Assembly (NCBI GenBank): GCA_003168355.1
Contig: PMSQ01000197.1
Coordinates: forward strand, 20,043-84,042
From: Acidobacteriaceae bacterium
Lineage (GTDB): Bacteria; Acidobacteriota; Terriglobia; Terriglobales; Acidobacteriaceae
Direction of reading: 5' to 3'
Length of the DNA: 64,000 nucleotides
A program made the position numbers and the translations under genes. The stretch's first letter is position 1. The number at the start of each line of letters is the position of its first letter. A model generated the notes under the pieces. It did no database searches and was not told where the DNA came from. It worked only from the letters and a program-made list of their open reading frames with translations. Shown here in pieces: positions 17,319-26,567 of the stretch.

Positions 17319-18242
17319 TCAATTGGCAAACGGATTCAGCACGTGAAAGTGCTCCGTTGCGGTCTCCACTAGCTTCACGGTCTTCGTCGAAAACGTCGAA
17401 ACCATATAATTGCAGCGCACGTACAACTCCCAGATGTCCTTCCATATAGGACTATCCAACTCGTACATTGTTACATCTAGGCCGCAGTTTTGGACGACAT
17501 CTGCGTAAATCGGTCGTCCGTGTACTTTGGTGAATTCCGGCAACAGGAATGGTTCTATCTTGGCCGCTATTTGCCTATCGCTCTTGCCCTTCATTACTCC
17601 CGTTTTAAGCACGCTGATGGCAATGCTTTTAGAGAGGTCCTGCGCCGATTTTATCCACCGAATCTGAGTTGCATCGAACCTGCTTAACTGTTGCAAGTAG
17701 GGGTCCAAATTACCCTTGCTTTTGTTAGCTTTAGTCATCAGTTCGTTGTAGCTCTCAACGATTTCATGGGCTGCGAAATAGGCGTCATCGCCCACTTTTA
17801 TTTGCGGATCAATTGGCCCCAATTCTGATGTTCTGCTCATCCCGATGGTAGCCGCACCCAAGCACACCATCGTCGCCGCTGATTTTGCCATCTTGGGAAC
17901 GATCACTGAAAACTTACCGTCCTTGCCGAAGCTCCGGCACACGTTAACCATTCGTTCGGCAGCGAGTGCGTCTCCGCCTGGGCAATTTATTATCAGCACC
18001 AATTCCTTCTGGCCGTAGCAGCAATTGTGAAGGACCTCCTCCAGCATGTCCGCATCACGATTGTCCAATTGCACAGGCCACTCGAATGTCGTGAAAAACG
18101 AAACCAGCTTCTTATCTGCCCCAAGTTGGGCCTCGATCTTAGTGTAGAGGTCTTTGCGGGTGCTGTGGTCCTGATTGGCCTCGTACAAGACCTTCAGGTA
18201 CGTGGACGTTTTGGCAGGAGCTTGCATTGAACCGAGAAGCAT
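17319..18242 (-). CDS. SDH-type serine protease (ClpP/crotonase fold)
   Basis: 307 residues resembling the serine dehydrogenase proteinase (SDH_sah) group of ClpP-fold enzymes. INCPGGDALAAERMV is the oxyanion/GG strand, PKMAKSAATMVCLGA carries the candidate nucleophile Ser after Lys, and RTSELGPIDPQI is the conserved Gly-Pro-x-Asp segment. There is no signal peptide. Such proteins are soluble or membrane-associated peptidases of poorly known role. It lies between a small basic protein gene (ending three bases upstream) and another small protein, forming a three-gene cassette on the minus strand. Cassette function is unknown. Confidence 0.78.
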   Translation of the reverse strand: MLLGSMQAPAKTSTYLKVLYEANQDHSTRKDLYTKIEAQLGADKKLVSFFTTFEWPVQLDNRDADMLEEVLHNCCYGQKELVLIINCPGGDALAAERMVNVCRSFGKDGKFSVIVPKMAKSAATMVCLGAATIGMSRTSELGPIDPQIKVGDDAYFAAHEIVESYNELMTKANKSKGNLDPYLQQLSRFDATQIRWIKSAQDLSKSIAISVLKTGVMKGKSDRQIAAKIEPFLLPEFTKVHGRPIYADVVQNCGLDVTMYELDSPIWKDIWELYVRCNYMVSTFSTKTVKLVETATEHFHVLNPFAN

Positions 18243-18245
18243 ACC

Positions 18246-18446
18246 CTACTTATTCGTGACTTGCCATCTTGTTTTAGCAGCGATACTAGCAATCGAGGAT
18301 CGCTGCTCGGGAGTCAACTTGTCTGCTCTCGCCTTACCACCCTTCAGGCCGCCGCGTCTGCCCAGCAGCACTGCAGCGGGATTTTTTCTCCGCTTTTTCT
18401 TCGGTGTGCCGATTTTCGCAGCTCTTTCGACAACCCCGAATGCCAT
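18246..18446 (-). CDS. Small basic protein with Gly-Gly-Lys-rich motif
   Basis: 66 residues from the ATG at 18446, which has AAGGA ten bases upstream; an ATG at 18479 would add 11 residues. The middle is Lys/Arg-rich (TPKKKRRKN), followed by LGRRGGLKGGKARADKLTP and a C-terminal helix IASIAAKTRW. This arrangement is common in small DNA- or RNA-associated-looking bacterial proteins of unknown function. It ends three bases before the protease ATG, so the two are very likely translated together. Nucleic-acid binding is inferred from composition only. Confidence 0.6.
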   Translation of the reverse strand: MAFGVVERAAKIGTPKKKRRKNPAAVLLGRRGGLKGGKARADKLTPEQRSSIASIAAKTRWQVTNK

Positions 18447-18663
18447 TTCATTTACATCCTTGCTTGAGCGTTTATGCATGACATAATCATGCCCACGTAC
18501 TAGTTAGCTTGTCAACTAAAATGCTAGGCTTTGTTACGGAATCCGAACATGCTTTCCCGAGACCTCGTAATGCTTGACCGCTCTGGCAAGTTTGATGCCG
18601 TTCCGGGCGGGAGGATTCAGCAAACCAGCCCACTACCTCCTTGAGTAGAAACGCCAGAGAAGG

Positions 18664-18981
18664 CTAACTGTCGGCGAGCGCTGGAATCTCTATTCTCCAA
18701 TGAAAGTTTAGCAAGTACAAGACGACTGCAATCAACTTGACGGTTAAGTAGCCGCCTCCAGGAGTGGGGTTCGTGACAGTAACCAGAACGGTGCTTGCAG
18801 TGGCCAAGTCAGCCGCAGGAACGGTGGCACCCGGAGCAGCGCTTACAGCGGCCAGCGGCAGGTAAATCAATGGGACTGGATTTGTCTGTGCCAGCGTTAT
18901 TGTGCTGGCAAGAAGCGTAAACAGCACATTGAGCCCTGCAGACTTTATGGAGGTTCCGGTCAAGAAACCTTGAGTTCTCAT
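18664..18981 (-). CDS. Short secreted IPT/FG-GAP-like remnant protein
   Basis: 105 residues from ATG 18981, with AGGTG six bases upstream. A signal peptide ends near STITLAQ. NPVPLIYLPLAAVSAAPGA then resembles the beginning, and AADLATASTVLVTVTNPTPGGG the end, of the immunoglobulin-like repeat found in large acidobacterial FG-GAP/IPT surface proteins. The roughly 35-40 residues normally between them appear to be missing. The C-terminus (LTVKLIAVVLYLLNFHW) looks out of frame or unrelated. It is probably a deleted relic that is still openly readable. Confidence 0.45.
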   Translation of the reverse strand: MRTQGFLTGTSIKSAGLNVLFTLLASTITLAQTNPVPLIYLPLAAVSAAPGATVPAADLATASTVLVTVTNPTPGGGYLTVKLIAVVLYLLNFHWRIEIPALADS

Positions 18982-19179
18982 TTGGACACCTGTTAACCGC
19001 ACGAGCGTATGTAAGAGAGCCCAGAATAAGAAAGGGCTAGGGGAGTCTTAGCGAGGCAGTATATCCCGAAACTGTCCTGCCACCAAAGGAACAATGAGGT
19101 TTCTCTTCCTGCTATAGTAGGATTTCCGCTCTTGCTTTGTGCGACACCCAAAGCCGCGACAGTATTGGATTCCTAATCT

Positions 19180-20028
19180 ATGACATGGATGCTTCAGGTG
19201 GCTCGAGTTCTACCCAATCCGATCATAGAAGCCGCATTGCGCGCACGGCTAAACAATCCAATCTTGAAACCCGCATTCGATTGGTGCGCCAAGAGAATGA
19301 GGAACCAAGACGGTCTCATTCAGCGCGGGGTTGGTGAGGGCCTACGGTTTAACCCGGGTAATTCCGTCGCCAGTTATCTTCTAGGTAAGGCTGAAGAGCC
19401 GCTGCAGGATCTGCTGCAACAGTGGCTGAGCCCAGACATGACCGTGTATGACATCGGTGCCAACGTCGGGTTTCTCACGGTGATTGCAGCGCGCCTGGTC
19501 GGCGAGACGGGAAGAGTTTACGCTTTTGAGCCGGTGTCGTCATTGGCAAACCGGGCAGAGTACAACGCAAACTTGAATCAGTTTCAACAAGTCATCGTTC
19601 AGCGCAAGGCTCTAGGCAATCGCGATGGCGAGGCCACCTTTCAACTTGCTCCAGACGTCATGACGGGGGCACTCCTAAGCAGGCCGACTGTGGAGAGCTA
19701 CAGTGAGACGATGCTGACGGTCGAGATCCGGAAACTTGATACTTTGGTTGAAATTGACAAATTGACTCCGCCAGACTTGATAAAGATTGACGTAGAGGGT
19801 GCGGAAGCGGATGTGTTAGATGGAGGAACTCACGTCCTGCGAAAAACGCGCCCACTGCTGATTATCGAAGTGCATTCTACCAGCGTCGCGGTAGCTGAAC
19901 GGCTGGCCCAATTGGACTATGTTGGGCGGGTTTTGGGGAGCGATGCGCCAATTCCCAATTCCCCGCCGCACGCTACGGTTGCCGCGGTACCCAAGGAACG
20001 TGCGTCTCTACTCGAAACTGTCTCCTGA
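19180..20028 (+). CDS. FkbM-family methyltransferase
   Basis: 282 residues. The SAM-binding loop is TVYDIGANVGFLTVIAARL (about residue 88-106), followed by VYAFEPVSSLANRAEYN and the FkbM signature DLIKIDVEGAEADVLDGG. LLIIEVHS closes the core. Family members O-methylate sugars, fatty acids or natural products. It is isolated between the IPT relic and the large secreted protein, both unrelated, so the substrate cannot be guessed beyond a surface-glycan link. No strong ribosome binding site is visible. Confidence 0.82.
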   Translation: MTWMLQVARVLPNPIIEAALRARLNNPILKPAFDWCAKRMRNQDGLIQRGVGEGLRFNPGNSVASYLLGKAEEPLQDLLQQWLSPDMTVYDIGANVGFLTVIAARLVGETGRVYAFEPVSSLANRAEYNANLNQFQQVIVQRKALGNRDGEATFQLAPDVMTGALLSRPTVESYSETMLTVEIRKLDTLVEIDKLTPPDLIKIDVEGAEADVLDGGTHVLRKTRPLLIIEVHSTSVAVAERLAQLDYVGRVLGSDAPIPNSPPHATVAAVPKERASLLETVS

Positions 20029-20163
20029 AGCGATCCAGAAAATTTCAGTTTCGAGAACTGTGCGGAGATTAGCGGCATGGGCTGCCGAAACACGTGAGCG
20101 TTTTGGGATGTGGAAGTCGGATTTCTGATGTGAACAATATTTCAGTCTGAAGAAGAGGTGGGG

Positions 20164-22113
20164 ATGAAGCTTCGCATTAGCTGCGCGGCAATTGCATTTT
20201 TTTCGCTAGTACTATCAATAGCGGCCCAGATCGACGGAAGCAACATTACAGCACCGTCCGCTCAAGTGCCGCGATTGGTGCGTTTTGGCGCAACTCTCAA
20301 GGACGAGTCTGGGAATCCCTTGAGTGGCACGTTGAATCTTACGTTCTCGCTCTACTCCGATCAAACGGGCGGAACGCCCCTTTGGCAAGAGACGCAGAAC
20401 CTTGTGCTGGACGTTAACGGCCATTACTCAGCTCTGCTCGGTTCCACACAGCCCAACGGTGTTCCACTTGCTTTGTTCACCTCAGGAGAGGCGCAGTGGT
20501 TGGGAGTACAACCCCGAGGGCAGGCAGAGCAACCCCGCGTAATGCTGGTGAGCACCCCGTACGCTCTGAAAGCGGCCGATGCGGAGACCATCGGCGGATT
20601 GCCGCCTTCCGCGTTCGCTTTAGCCTCCCCCACCAGCGCTATGTCCCCTGACGAACCGGCGCCTTTTTCGTATCCCGTAACCTCGATCCTAGATTTTTCC
20701 CAGCCAGGCGGAAGGAACCCCGGAGCTCCGAAGACTAGTTCTTACAATTCTGACTACGGAAATGGAGTGATCTATGCCAGCGTTTTGCCTGGAACAGGCA
20801 ACGGCGATATAGGTGACCGCGTGATGCAGGCCTACAGCCAATATTGCCTCGCCAGTGGTTGCCGGATTCGCATCGCTCCCAACCCCGCGGGTGGGTGCTG
20901 GTCGTACACAACTCCGATCGCTTTCAATGTTGTAGGGAAGCCGGTGACTCTTGAGGGCGACGCGGGCGGTGCCAGCTGCATTTTATTCACGCCTTCGACA
21001 GGCATTGCCGTTCTATTGGACTGGGGTTTGTTGCATTTGTTTGGGGCCGGTGTGAGAGATTTAACTATCCTGGGAACCTGCACTGCGAGCAGCGGCGGAG
21101 TCCCCAACTGTAACGGTGTGACCTCTCAAGGTTTGGTGCTTGGTCTCAACAACGGAGTCGACGGAGCATTCATTTCGAATGTCAACGTTGGCCGGAGTAA
21201 GAATGGTTTTCTAACTGGAATTGTGACTGGCGGGCAAGGGTTGGTTACGGGGTACCTGGCCCAGTTCCTGAACGACACGTCCAACGGCAATGCCGTCGGT
21301 GTTCTCGAGAGCGGAGCCGTAGAAAATACAAAGTGGATCGGCGGCTCCATTTCAGGAAACGGGATTGGCCTCTCGATCACCGCCGGAGGGTCGGATGTTG
21401 GGTTTGAATACATATCTTTTGACGCCAATTCTACATGTGCGGTTTCGCTCACGGGGAATTCCGACCTGACACTAAAAAGTGATCACTTCGAGAATCCTTC
21501 CTATGGAACCAACTGTTGGCTGGTCGCAACCAACGGCGATGTGGTTTGGGCGTATGGAGATATTTTTGACGATGTAGCCACGGGAACCGCAAGTGCTCCG
21601 ATTACTTTCGGGGGAAACTCTCTTGTGTTTGACCATGTGCCCGTCGTGACTGCGGGAAGAGCCATCCCGGAAATCATCGATTTCACGGTGAACGCACTCG
21701 CTTGGCTCACGCCTTTCAATAAGAACTATATCAAGCAGCCTTTGGACTACGTTTATAGTGGACTTCAGGGCCGGGTTTTCTATCTTCCCTTGTATGGCCC
21801 AACTGTCGAGGTTCCGGCCAATTTGTCGTTCTACTCCTTAGCGTTGGACAGTGTAAGTCTTGGCGGCGGTCAGAAGATCGCGAATAGCAGCAATATTGTC
21901 CAGTTTGTTGGAACCATCGCCACCACAACCTCTGCCAGCAATAATCTATCCATCTCTGGACTCACGTCTTCCGGTCATTGCAGCGCCCAGGCGACAAACT
22001 CAGTCGGTGCTAGCCTTACTGGAGTCTACATTGTCACCGGTTCTGGCGCGGCTACGCTCTACCACTCCGCGACTGCCGGGGGAACATTCAACGTATTTTG
22101 TTCGTTCGACTAA
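20164..22113 (+). CDS. Large secreted beta-rich protein, probably parallel beta-helix
   Basis: 649 residues from ATG 20164, with GAGGTGG directly upstream (a GTG at 20158 adds two codons). A signal peptide of about 20 residues ends in SIAAQ. Residues 30-150 form a fibre-like domain with GNPLSGTLNLTFSLYSD, PLWQETQNL and YALKAADAETIGGLPPSAF, a phrase common in acidobacterial and tail-fibre-like surface proteins. Residues 160-520 have repeating short strands (GAFISNVNVG, ESGAVENTKWIGG, GLSITAGGSDVGFEYISF) as in pectate-lyase-type helices. A Ser/Thr/Gly-rich C-terminal domain follows. It is an adhesin or glycan-binding candidate; no catalytic site is recognised. Confidence 0.7.
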   Translation: MKLRISCAAIAFFSLVLSIAAQIDGSNITAPSAQVPRLVRFGATLKDESGNPLSGTLNLTFSLYSDQTGGTPLWQETQNLVLDVNGHYSALLGSTQPNGVPLALFTSGEAQWLGVQPRGQAEQPRVMLVSTPYALKAADAETIGGLPPSAFALASPTSAMSPDEPAPFSYPVTSILDFSQPGGRNPGAPKTSSYNSDYGNGVIYASVLPGTGNGDIGDRVMQAYSQYCLASGCRIRIAPNPAGGCWSYTTPIAFNVVGKPVTLEGDAGGASCILFTPSTGIAVLLDWGLLHLFGAGVRDLTILGTCTASSGGVPNCNGVTSQGLVLGLNNGVDGAFISNVNVGRSKNGFLTGIVTGGQGLVTGYLAQFLNDTSNGNAVGVLESGAVENTKWIGGSISGNGIGLSITAGGSDVGFEYISFDANSTCAVSLTGNSDLTLKSDHFENPSYGTNCWLVATNGDVVWAYGDIFDDVATGTASAPITFGGNSLVFDHVPVVTAGRAIPEIIDFTVNALAWLTPFNKNYIKQPLDYVYSGLQGRVFYLPLYGPTVEVPANLSFYSLALDSVSLGGGQKIANSSNIVQFVGTIATTTSASNNLSISGLTSSGHCSAQATNSVGASLTGVYIVTGSGAATLYHSATAGGTFNVFCSFD

Positions 22114-22274
22114 TCCGCGCTGGAGTCTCGTACCGGCCCTCGGCTGACAGTGGAAGATGGATCAGTCTTTCGAAGGATCGGGTGTGTTTAGTGTAGAAGA
22201 CCCACGAGAAGTCCTTCGAGCAAACGCGCTGGTGTGTTCGTCCGAAACTTGCATGACCGTGGTAGCATTCCTCG

Positions 22275-22794
22275 GTGCCCGAGTTCGTGCGGCAGCAGAC
22301 CGAGGCAATTCCGGTGCGCATAGTGGAAAGCCGTCGTTGCTGGGCAGCGCAGGAACTTTGCGGGCGAACCGCAATTGGCTTGGGTCGGATGATTGTTTCG
22401 GGATATTCTATACTTATGTTCTCAACTGCTACCGACCTTGGAGCCATGTTGCGCATGCATCTTGACCGCAGGCCGGCAGCGATTCTCGGCGGCTACCAAG
22501 TCCCGTACCCCTGCTCCGGCATTGTCAGCACCAATGGCGACGGAGTAATCGAGCAGTTCGTTGAAACGCCCACAGAGCCGGCAGGCAAATTGGGCGTTTT
22601 CGGGATTGATGATAGGCACGGCGGAAATGCTGGATGTTTATCCCGGAGAATCCCCCCAACATTGGGTTCCGTTCTGCCGCGGCTCACCGGCCGCATGGTC
22701 GCCTTTCCCATTACACGATTACCTCATCGACATCGGCACGATGGAGAACTATCAAAAGGCGCAGGCAACCTGGCCCGGATTTCCGCAGGCCTGA
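22275..22794 (+). pseudogene. Frameshifted HddC-like nucleotidyltransferase relic
   Basis: Pieces of the protein encoded at 7761 can be followed through three frames. EFVRQQTEAIPVRIVES is in one; LLGSAGTLRANRNWL and GIFYTYVL in a second; AMLRMHLDRRPAAILGGYQVP plus GVIEQFVETP back in the first; then FSGLMIGTAEMLDVYPGES and DYLIDIGTMENYQKAQ in the third. At least three frameshifts and a missing N-terminal NTP-binding region make it non-functional. It ends two bases before the Shine-Dalgarno region of the HAD phosphatase gene, suggesting an old operon. Confidence 0.82.
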
Positions 22795-22804
22795 GGTGAA
22801 TCGC

Positions 22805-23458
22805 ATGTTGGGTGGTGTGGTGTTCGATATGGACGGAGTGATCATCGACAGCCATCCGGCGCATCGCTTGGCCTGGAAGGGTTTCCTGGAAAGCGTGGGC
22901 TGCGAGACCCGCGATGAAGAGCTGGATTTCATTCTCGATGGCTGCAAGCGCGCTGAAATATTGAAGCACTTCCTGGGCGAGCTGACTCCCGAGCAAATTG
23001 CCGACTATGGAAACCGCAAGGACGAGCTCCTGCAAAAGCACGGTGACGCGGTCCAGCCCATGCCTGGTATCGTCGAATTCCTGGGGCATCTGTCGGCGGC
23101 AGGTATTCCTAGCGCCGTTGCAACATCAGCCACTCGGCGCCGCGCCTTTGGAACCCTCGAGGAATTGGGGCTCACCTGTTATTTCCGTGCGATTGTGACG
23201 GGCGATGACGTAACTGTCGGAAAGCCTGATCCCGCCATCTATCAGCTCGCCGCCCAGCGCATGCAGGAATCTCCGGAGCGCCTGGTCGCGGTAGAGGATG
23301 CAGCCTCTGGCGTAAAGTCCGCGAGGGCCGCGGGAATGCGGTGCCTCGGGGTCGCGCCTTCACGGCGGGCCTCCCTTCTCCGGACTGCGGGTGCAGACCC
23401 CGTCATTCCGGATTTTCGGGAGTTCTCGTTCGGCCAACTCGAAGAATATTTCCGTTGA
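22805..23458 (+). CDS. HAD-superfamily phosphatase/phosphomutase (beta-PGM-like)
   Basis: 217 residues from ATG 22805, with GAGGTGA five bases upstream. Motif I FDMDGVIIDSHPAH sits at the very N-terminus, a helical C1 cap covers about residues 18-85, motif II Thr/Ser lies in VATSATRRR, motif III Lys in VGKPDPAIY and motif IV in VAVEDAASGV. This is the beta-phosphoglucomutase-like HAD-IA group: sugar phosphate dephosphorylation or mutase chemistry. The preceding heptose-nucleotidyltransferase relic suggests a sugar-activation operon. It is not of the GmhB (HAD-IIIA) type, so a role in heptose bisphosphate hydrolysis is only speculation. Confidence 0.85.
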   Translation: MLGGVVFDMDGVIIDSHPAHRLAWKGFLESVGCETRDEELDFILDGCKRAEILKHFLGELTPEQIADYGNRKDELLQKHGDAVQPMPGIVEFLGHLSAAGIPSAVATSATRRRAFGTLEELGLTCYFRAIVTGDDVTVGKPDPAIYQLAAQRMQESPERLVAVEDAASGVKSARAAGMRCLGVAPSRRASLLRTAGADPVIPDFREFSFGQLEEYFR

Positions 23459-23879
23459 CGGCCACGCAAATCCTAACCGCATGCCGGACGCAACTTCGGC
23501 AGCGCGGTTTCCGTTTTACCCAGTCCCCATTCGCTGCTGCAAGCATTTCTTCTTCCCGCCTGCGAACCGGCGCCTGAGTGCATGTGCAATTAACCTTTCG
23601 ATTTCCTGACGATTCCTCCACGCCCGCTCGATACAGCCTCGGTTCGCACCCCGCCTTGTTCCTTCCTGAAAGAATCCAGTAGAGTTCGAATCTCTCTCTC
23701 CGGCAAGATTTGCGACTCCGTCTGCTTCCCTCTGATTTCCAGTTAAATTCCAAAAACTCTGTGAGTATTGCTTCCGGTATTGTGACCGGACTGTACGCCG
23801 CCTGCCTGGCGGACTGCATTTCGTCAGCGCTGAAGCATAAACGACAGCGCGGCTGAACCCACCACTACCCAGCCCGCAA
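23459..23879. other. 421-base intergenic gap, no gene supported
   Basis: It separates the HAD gene from the convergent CHAT gene. Open frames across it are Arg/Ser-rich with no family resemblance and no ribosome binding site. No tRNA-like cloverleaf or T-tailed hairpin is evident. Confidence 0.5.
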
Positions 23880-26432
23880 TCAAGATCCTGTGTAGAGCTG
23901 AAATGGCGCCCAATAAAAAGGTTTCCGGAAGGCAGCGCCGGAGTGAAGCAGGGTGAGTTTGGCGGTGCGCAGGGCTGCGTCGGGCGTCTCTCCTTTTTTC
24001 AACTCCGCATAGAGTTCGTCCATCAGCTGCGGAGTTGTGTCGTCACTCACATCCCACAGAGCTCCAATCACATTGTGAGCGCCGGCGCGAACAAAAGCCC
24101 AGGAAAGCCCCACCAGTCCTTCTCCAGAGTAGGCACGCGCGCCCGCACTGCGGCAAGTGGAAACCGTGACCAGTTCAGCCCGCAACGGATGTTGAATGAT
24201 ATCGCGGGCATAGAGCTTGTAAGAATCGCCTTCGGTGGCATTCGCCCTGGAAAGCACAATGGCCGAGTCGAGCGGACTCAGCCGGCTCGCCGTTCCATGC
24301 GCGACAAAATGAATATAAGCGAAGCGCTCCGGCTGGCTGCTCAGATAGGTCGAGGGAGTCGCCTGATCGCGCGAGAACACGTGCTCATGACTGGCCGGAA
24401 AGTGCTTTTCGATGCTCTCCATCTCGATAGCGGCCTTCGGCAGTTGAGGAAAGTCCTCGCTTGGCGTAATGGAATTGCCGAAGAGCAGCAGGTCACCCGT
24501 GTCTTTGCGGCGCGCTGCGTGAAAGGCTTGCAACATTCGGAGCGAACTCGCGCTCGATAGCGTTACGTCCTCGATCCAGTAATGCGGCTGAGGCGCAGGC
24601 GCCAACAGGGTTTCAAAATTCAGGCTGTTCAGGCTGCCGTCAGGAATGATGAAAACTTTTCCGTTTTTTGATAAAAGATCGGCCGCCGGTTCCACCAGGA
24701 TGCGATAGAGCGCGGCGCCATCGTCGTTCGCGGTTTGCGAAGATTCCCGTTGGTCGATGATGGCCTTTCGATAGCGCTCTACTCTCGTCTTGATCTCCGC
24801 CGCCGGAGGCAATCGAAACAGACTAATTTTCTGCGGCGTGATCGCCCACAAATAAGATTGCTCTTCGCCCAGCCAATAGAACAAAACTGTGCCGCCGGCC
24901 TGGCGAGCAATCTGCCGAGCATTCACCTCGTACGGAGCAAACGAGGTTCCCTTAGGCAACAATCCCAGCCCTTCCGACAAAGTTCGCGCTCGGCTGAAGT
25001 CCGCTACCTGTAAGGCCTCGGCGGTCTTGCCCCGAGCCACGAGAAAGTGAATGTAGTCGTCATAGATGCGCGCTGCATTGCTGAGAAACGGCAGCCGGGA
25101 ATCTTCGTGCTGCAGTTCGGAGCGCGCAGTTTCAAAAGTGGTAAGCGCAGTGCGATACTCGCGGTTGGCGGAATCGAACTGGCTCTCATCTTCATACAGC
25201 CGAGCCAGCGACCGCTCCGCCTCCCACTTCAAGAAGACCGGACTATCCTGCGATTGCGCAACCTCGCGGAACGCATTCTCCGCGGTAGCAGGATCATGCA
25301 GCCGCGCCGCAACGCGCCCCTCCACCAGCAGCGGATACACCTGGTCCCGTCCATTCTTATCCTCTCGCGCCTTGGCAAGTGCCTCGTCCGCGTAACGCTT
25401 AGCGTCGTCCAGTCTGCTGGTTCGCTCGGAGACAAAAGCCAGGGCAGTGAGTGCGTCGACGATGTCTTCCCGGCTGTTAATTTGCTCGGCAAGCTTCCGC
25501 GACTCCAGAAAAGACCCCTCGGACAGTTTGAAATCACCCGCATCCATGTAAGCGTATCCCAAGGCGGCGAGCCAACCCGCCTCGCTGGCTACATCCCCCA
25601 GCTTTCCCGCCTGGTCCTTAGCCTCAATAAACATTCCCTCAGCTTTTTCGGTATCGCCAAGCTTGTAGTAGGCCCAGGCCATATCGCCGAGCGCGGTTTG
25701 TGCGATGTCAGCATATCCGTGCGCCGTGGAAATTTGGCGGGCGGCATTGGCCCAATCGAGCGCCTCATCAAAGTGCGTCTGCTTGTTCGCGGACCAACTT
25801 AGGTTCAGCAGGATGTTGGCTTCGAGGAATCGATCACTGATCGTGCGCCCGGAGGCCAAAGCGCGCTCGAGGAGACTTTGCGCTTCGGGGTAATGGCCGC
25901 GTCTCATTTCAAATACGCCTTGCGTGCTCGCAAGGTCCATGCAGGAAGGGTAAGAGGAATCGATGCACAGTTGTTCCGCGGCGGCCAGTTCGCGCTCGGC
26001 CTCAGGAAACCTACGCAGGGCTGCGTAGGCGACAGTTTCGAGACGATGCCTTTGGACGGCTAGATCGTCGGATGAAGGAGGTGCCGGCTCAGCGGTCAAG
26101 AGGCCTAGCGCCCGGTCGCTGCTGCCCTGCCAATTCAGTATTCTCGCCCTGAGAACCGTGAACTGCCATGCCCAGTTCGGACTGACGCGATGGAACTCCC
26201 TATAGCCTCTATCCGCTTCGTCTGCAGCCGCAGTTATGTCACCGTGCCAGAAGGACTGCTTCGCGTGATCGAACGCAACCTGTGGATTCCGTTGAGCGCA
26301 GCCAAACAGCGCCGCGATCACGAACATCGACGCGGCCACCATGCCCGCCCTTGCTGGAGCACGCTCCCGCCATCCAGGTTTTGAGTCGGCTCGGCCGACG
26401 ATCCGCGCAAGAACCATTGCTGTTCCCGTCAC
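23880..26432 (-). CDS. TPR-CHAT domain lipoprotein (caspase-like protease)
   Basis: Up to 850 residues. The N-terminus has a hydrophobic stretch and a lipobox ending ALFGC (Cys45 from this GTG start), so it is probably an anchored lipoprotein. Residues 55-470 contain many degenerate TPR units (e.g. AWAYYKLGDTEKAEGMF, ALGYAYMDAGDFKLSEGSF). The C-terminal CHAT domain (about 560-850) has the catalytic His712 in YIHFVAHGTAS and Cys760 in VTVSTCRSAGARAYSGEGL, then AGAHNVIGALWDV. CHAT proteins are peptidases cleaving partner proteins on a signal. It is last in a minus-strand run behind an ECF sigma/anti-sigma pair. Target unknown. Confidence 0.88.
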   Translation of the reverse strand: MTGTAMVLARIVGRADSKPGWRERAPARAGMVAASMFVIAALFGCAQRNPQVAFDHAKQSFWHGDITAAADEADRGYREFHRVSPNWAWQFTVLRARILNWQGSSDRALGLLTAEPAPPSSDDLAVQRHRLETVAYAALRRFPEAERELAAAEQLCIDSSYPSCMDLASTQGVFEMRRGHYPEAQSLLERALASGRTISDRFLEANILLNLSWSANKQTHFDEALDWANAARQISTAHGYADIAQTALGDMAWAYYKLGDTEKAEGMFIEAKDQAGKLGDVASEAGWLAALGYAYMDAGDFKLSEGSFLESRKLAEQINSREDIVDALTALAFVSERTSRLDDAKRYADEALAKAREDKNGRDQVYPLLVEGRVAARLHDPATAENAFREVAQSQDSPVFLKWEAERSLARLYEDESQFDSANREYRTALTTFETARSELQHEDSRLPFLSNAARIYDDYIHFLVARGKTAEALQVADFSRARTLSEGLGLLPKGTSFAPYEVNARQIARQAGGTVLFYWLGEEQSYLWAITPQKISLFRLPPAAEIKTRVERYRKAIIDQRESSQTANDDGAALYRILVEPAADLLSKNGKVFIIPDGSLNSLNFETLLAPAPQPHYWIEDVTLSSASSLRMLQAFHAARRKDTGDLLLFGNSITPSEDFPQLPKAAIEMESIEKHFPASHEHVFSRDQATPSTYLSSQPERFAYIHFVAHGTASRLSPLDSAIVLSRANATEGDSYKLYARDIIQHPLRAELVTVSTCRSAGARAYSGEGLVGLSWAFVRAGAHNVIGALWDVSDDTTPQLMDELYAELKKGETPDAALRTAKLTLLHSGAAFRKPFYWAPFQLYTGS

Positions 26433-26567
26433 AAGATTCTAACTTGAAAGGCAGACAGCCTTCACAGAATCCCGCGAGGGGAAGATCATGTTTCCCTGGT
26501 TTATTTCACTATTCCTACTCCTGAGTTCTACTCCTGCGGCGACTTGGAGTGAACTGGCAGGTGAGCT

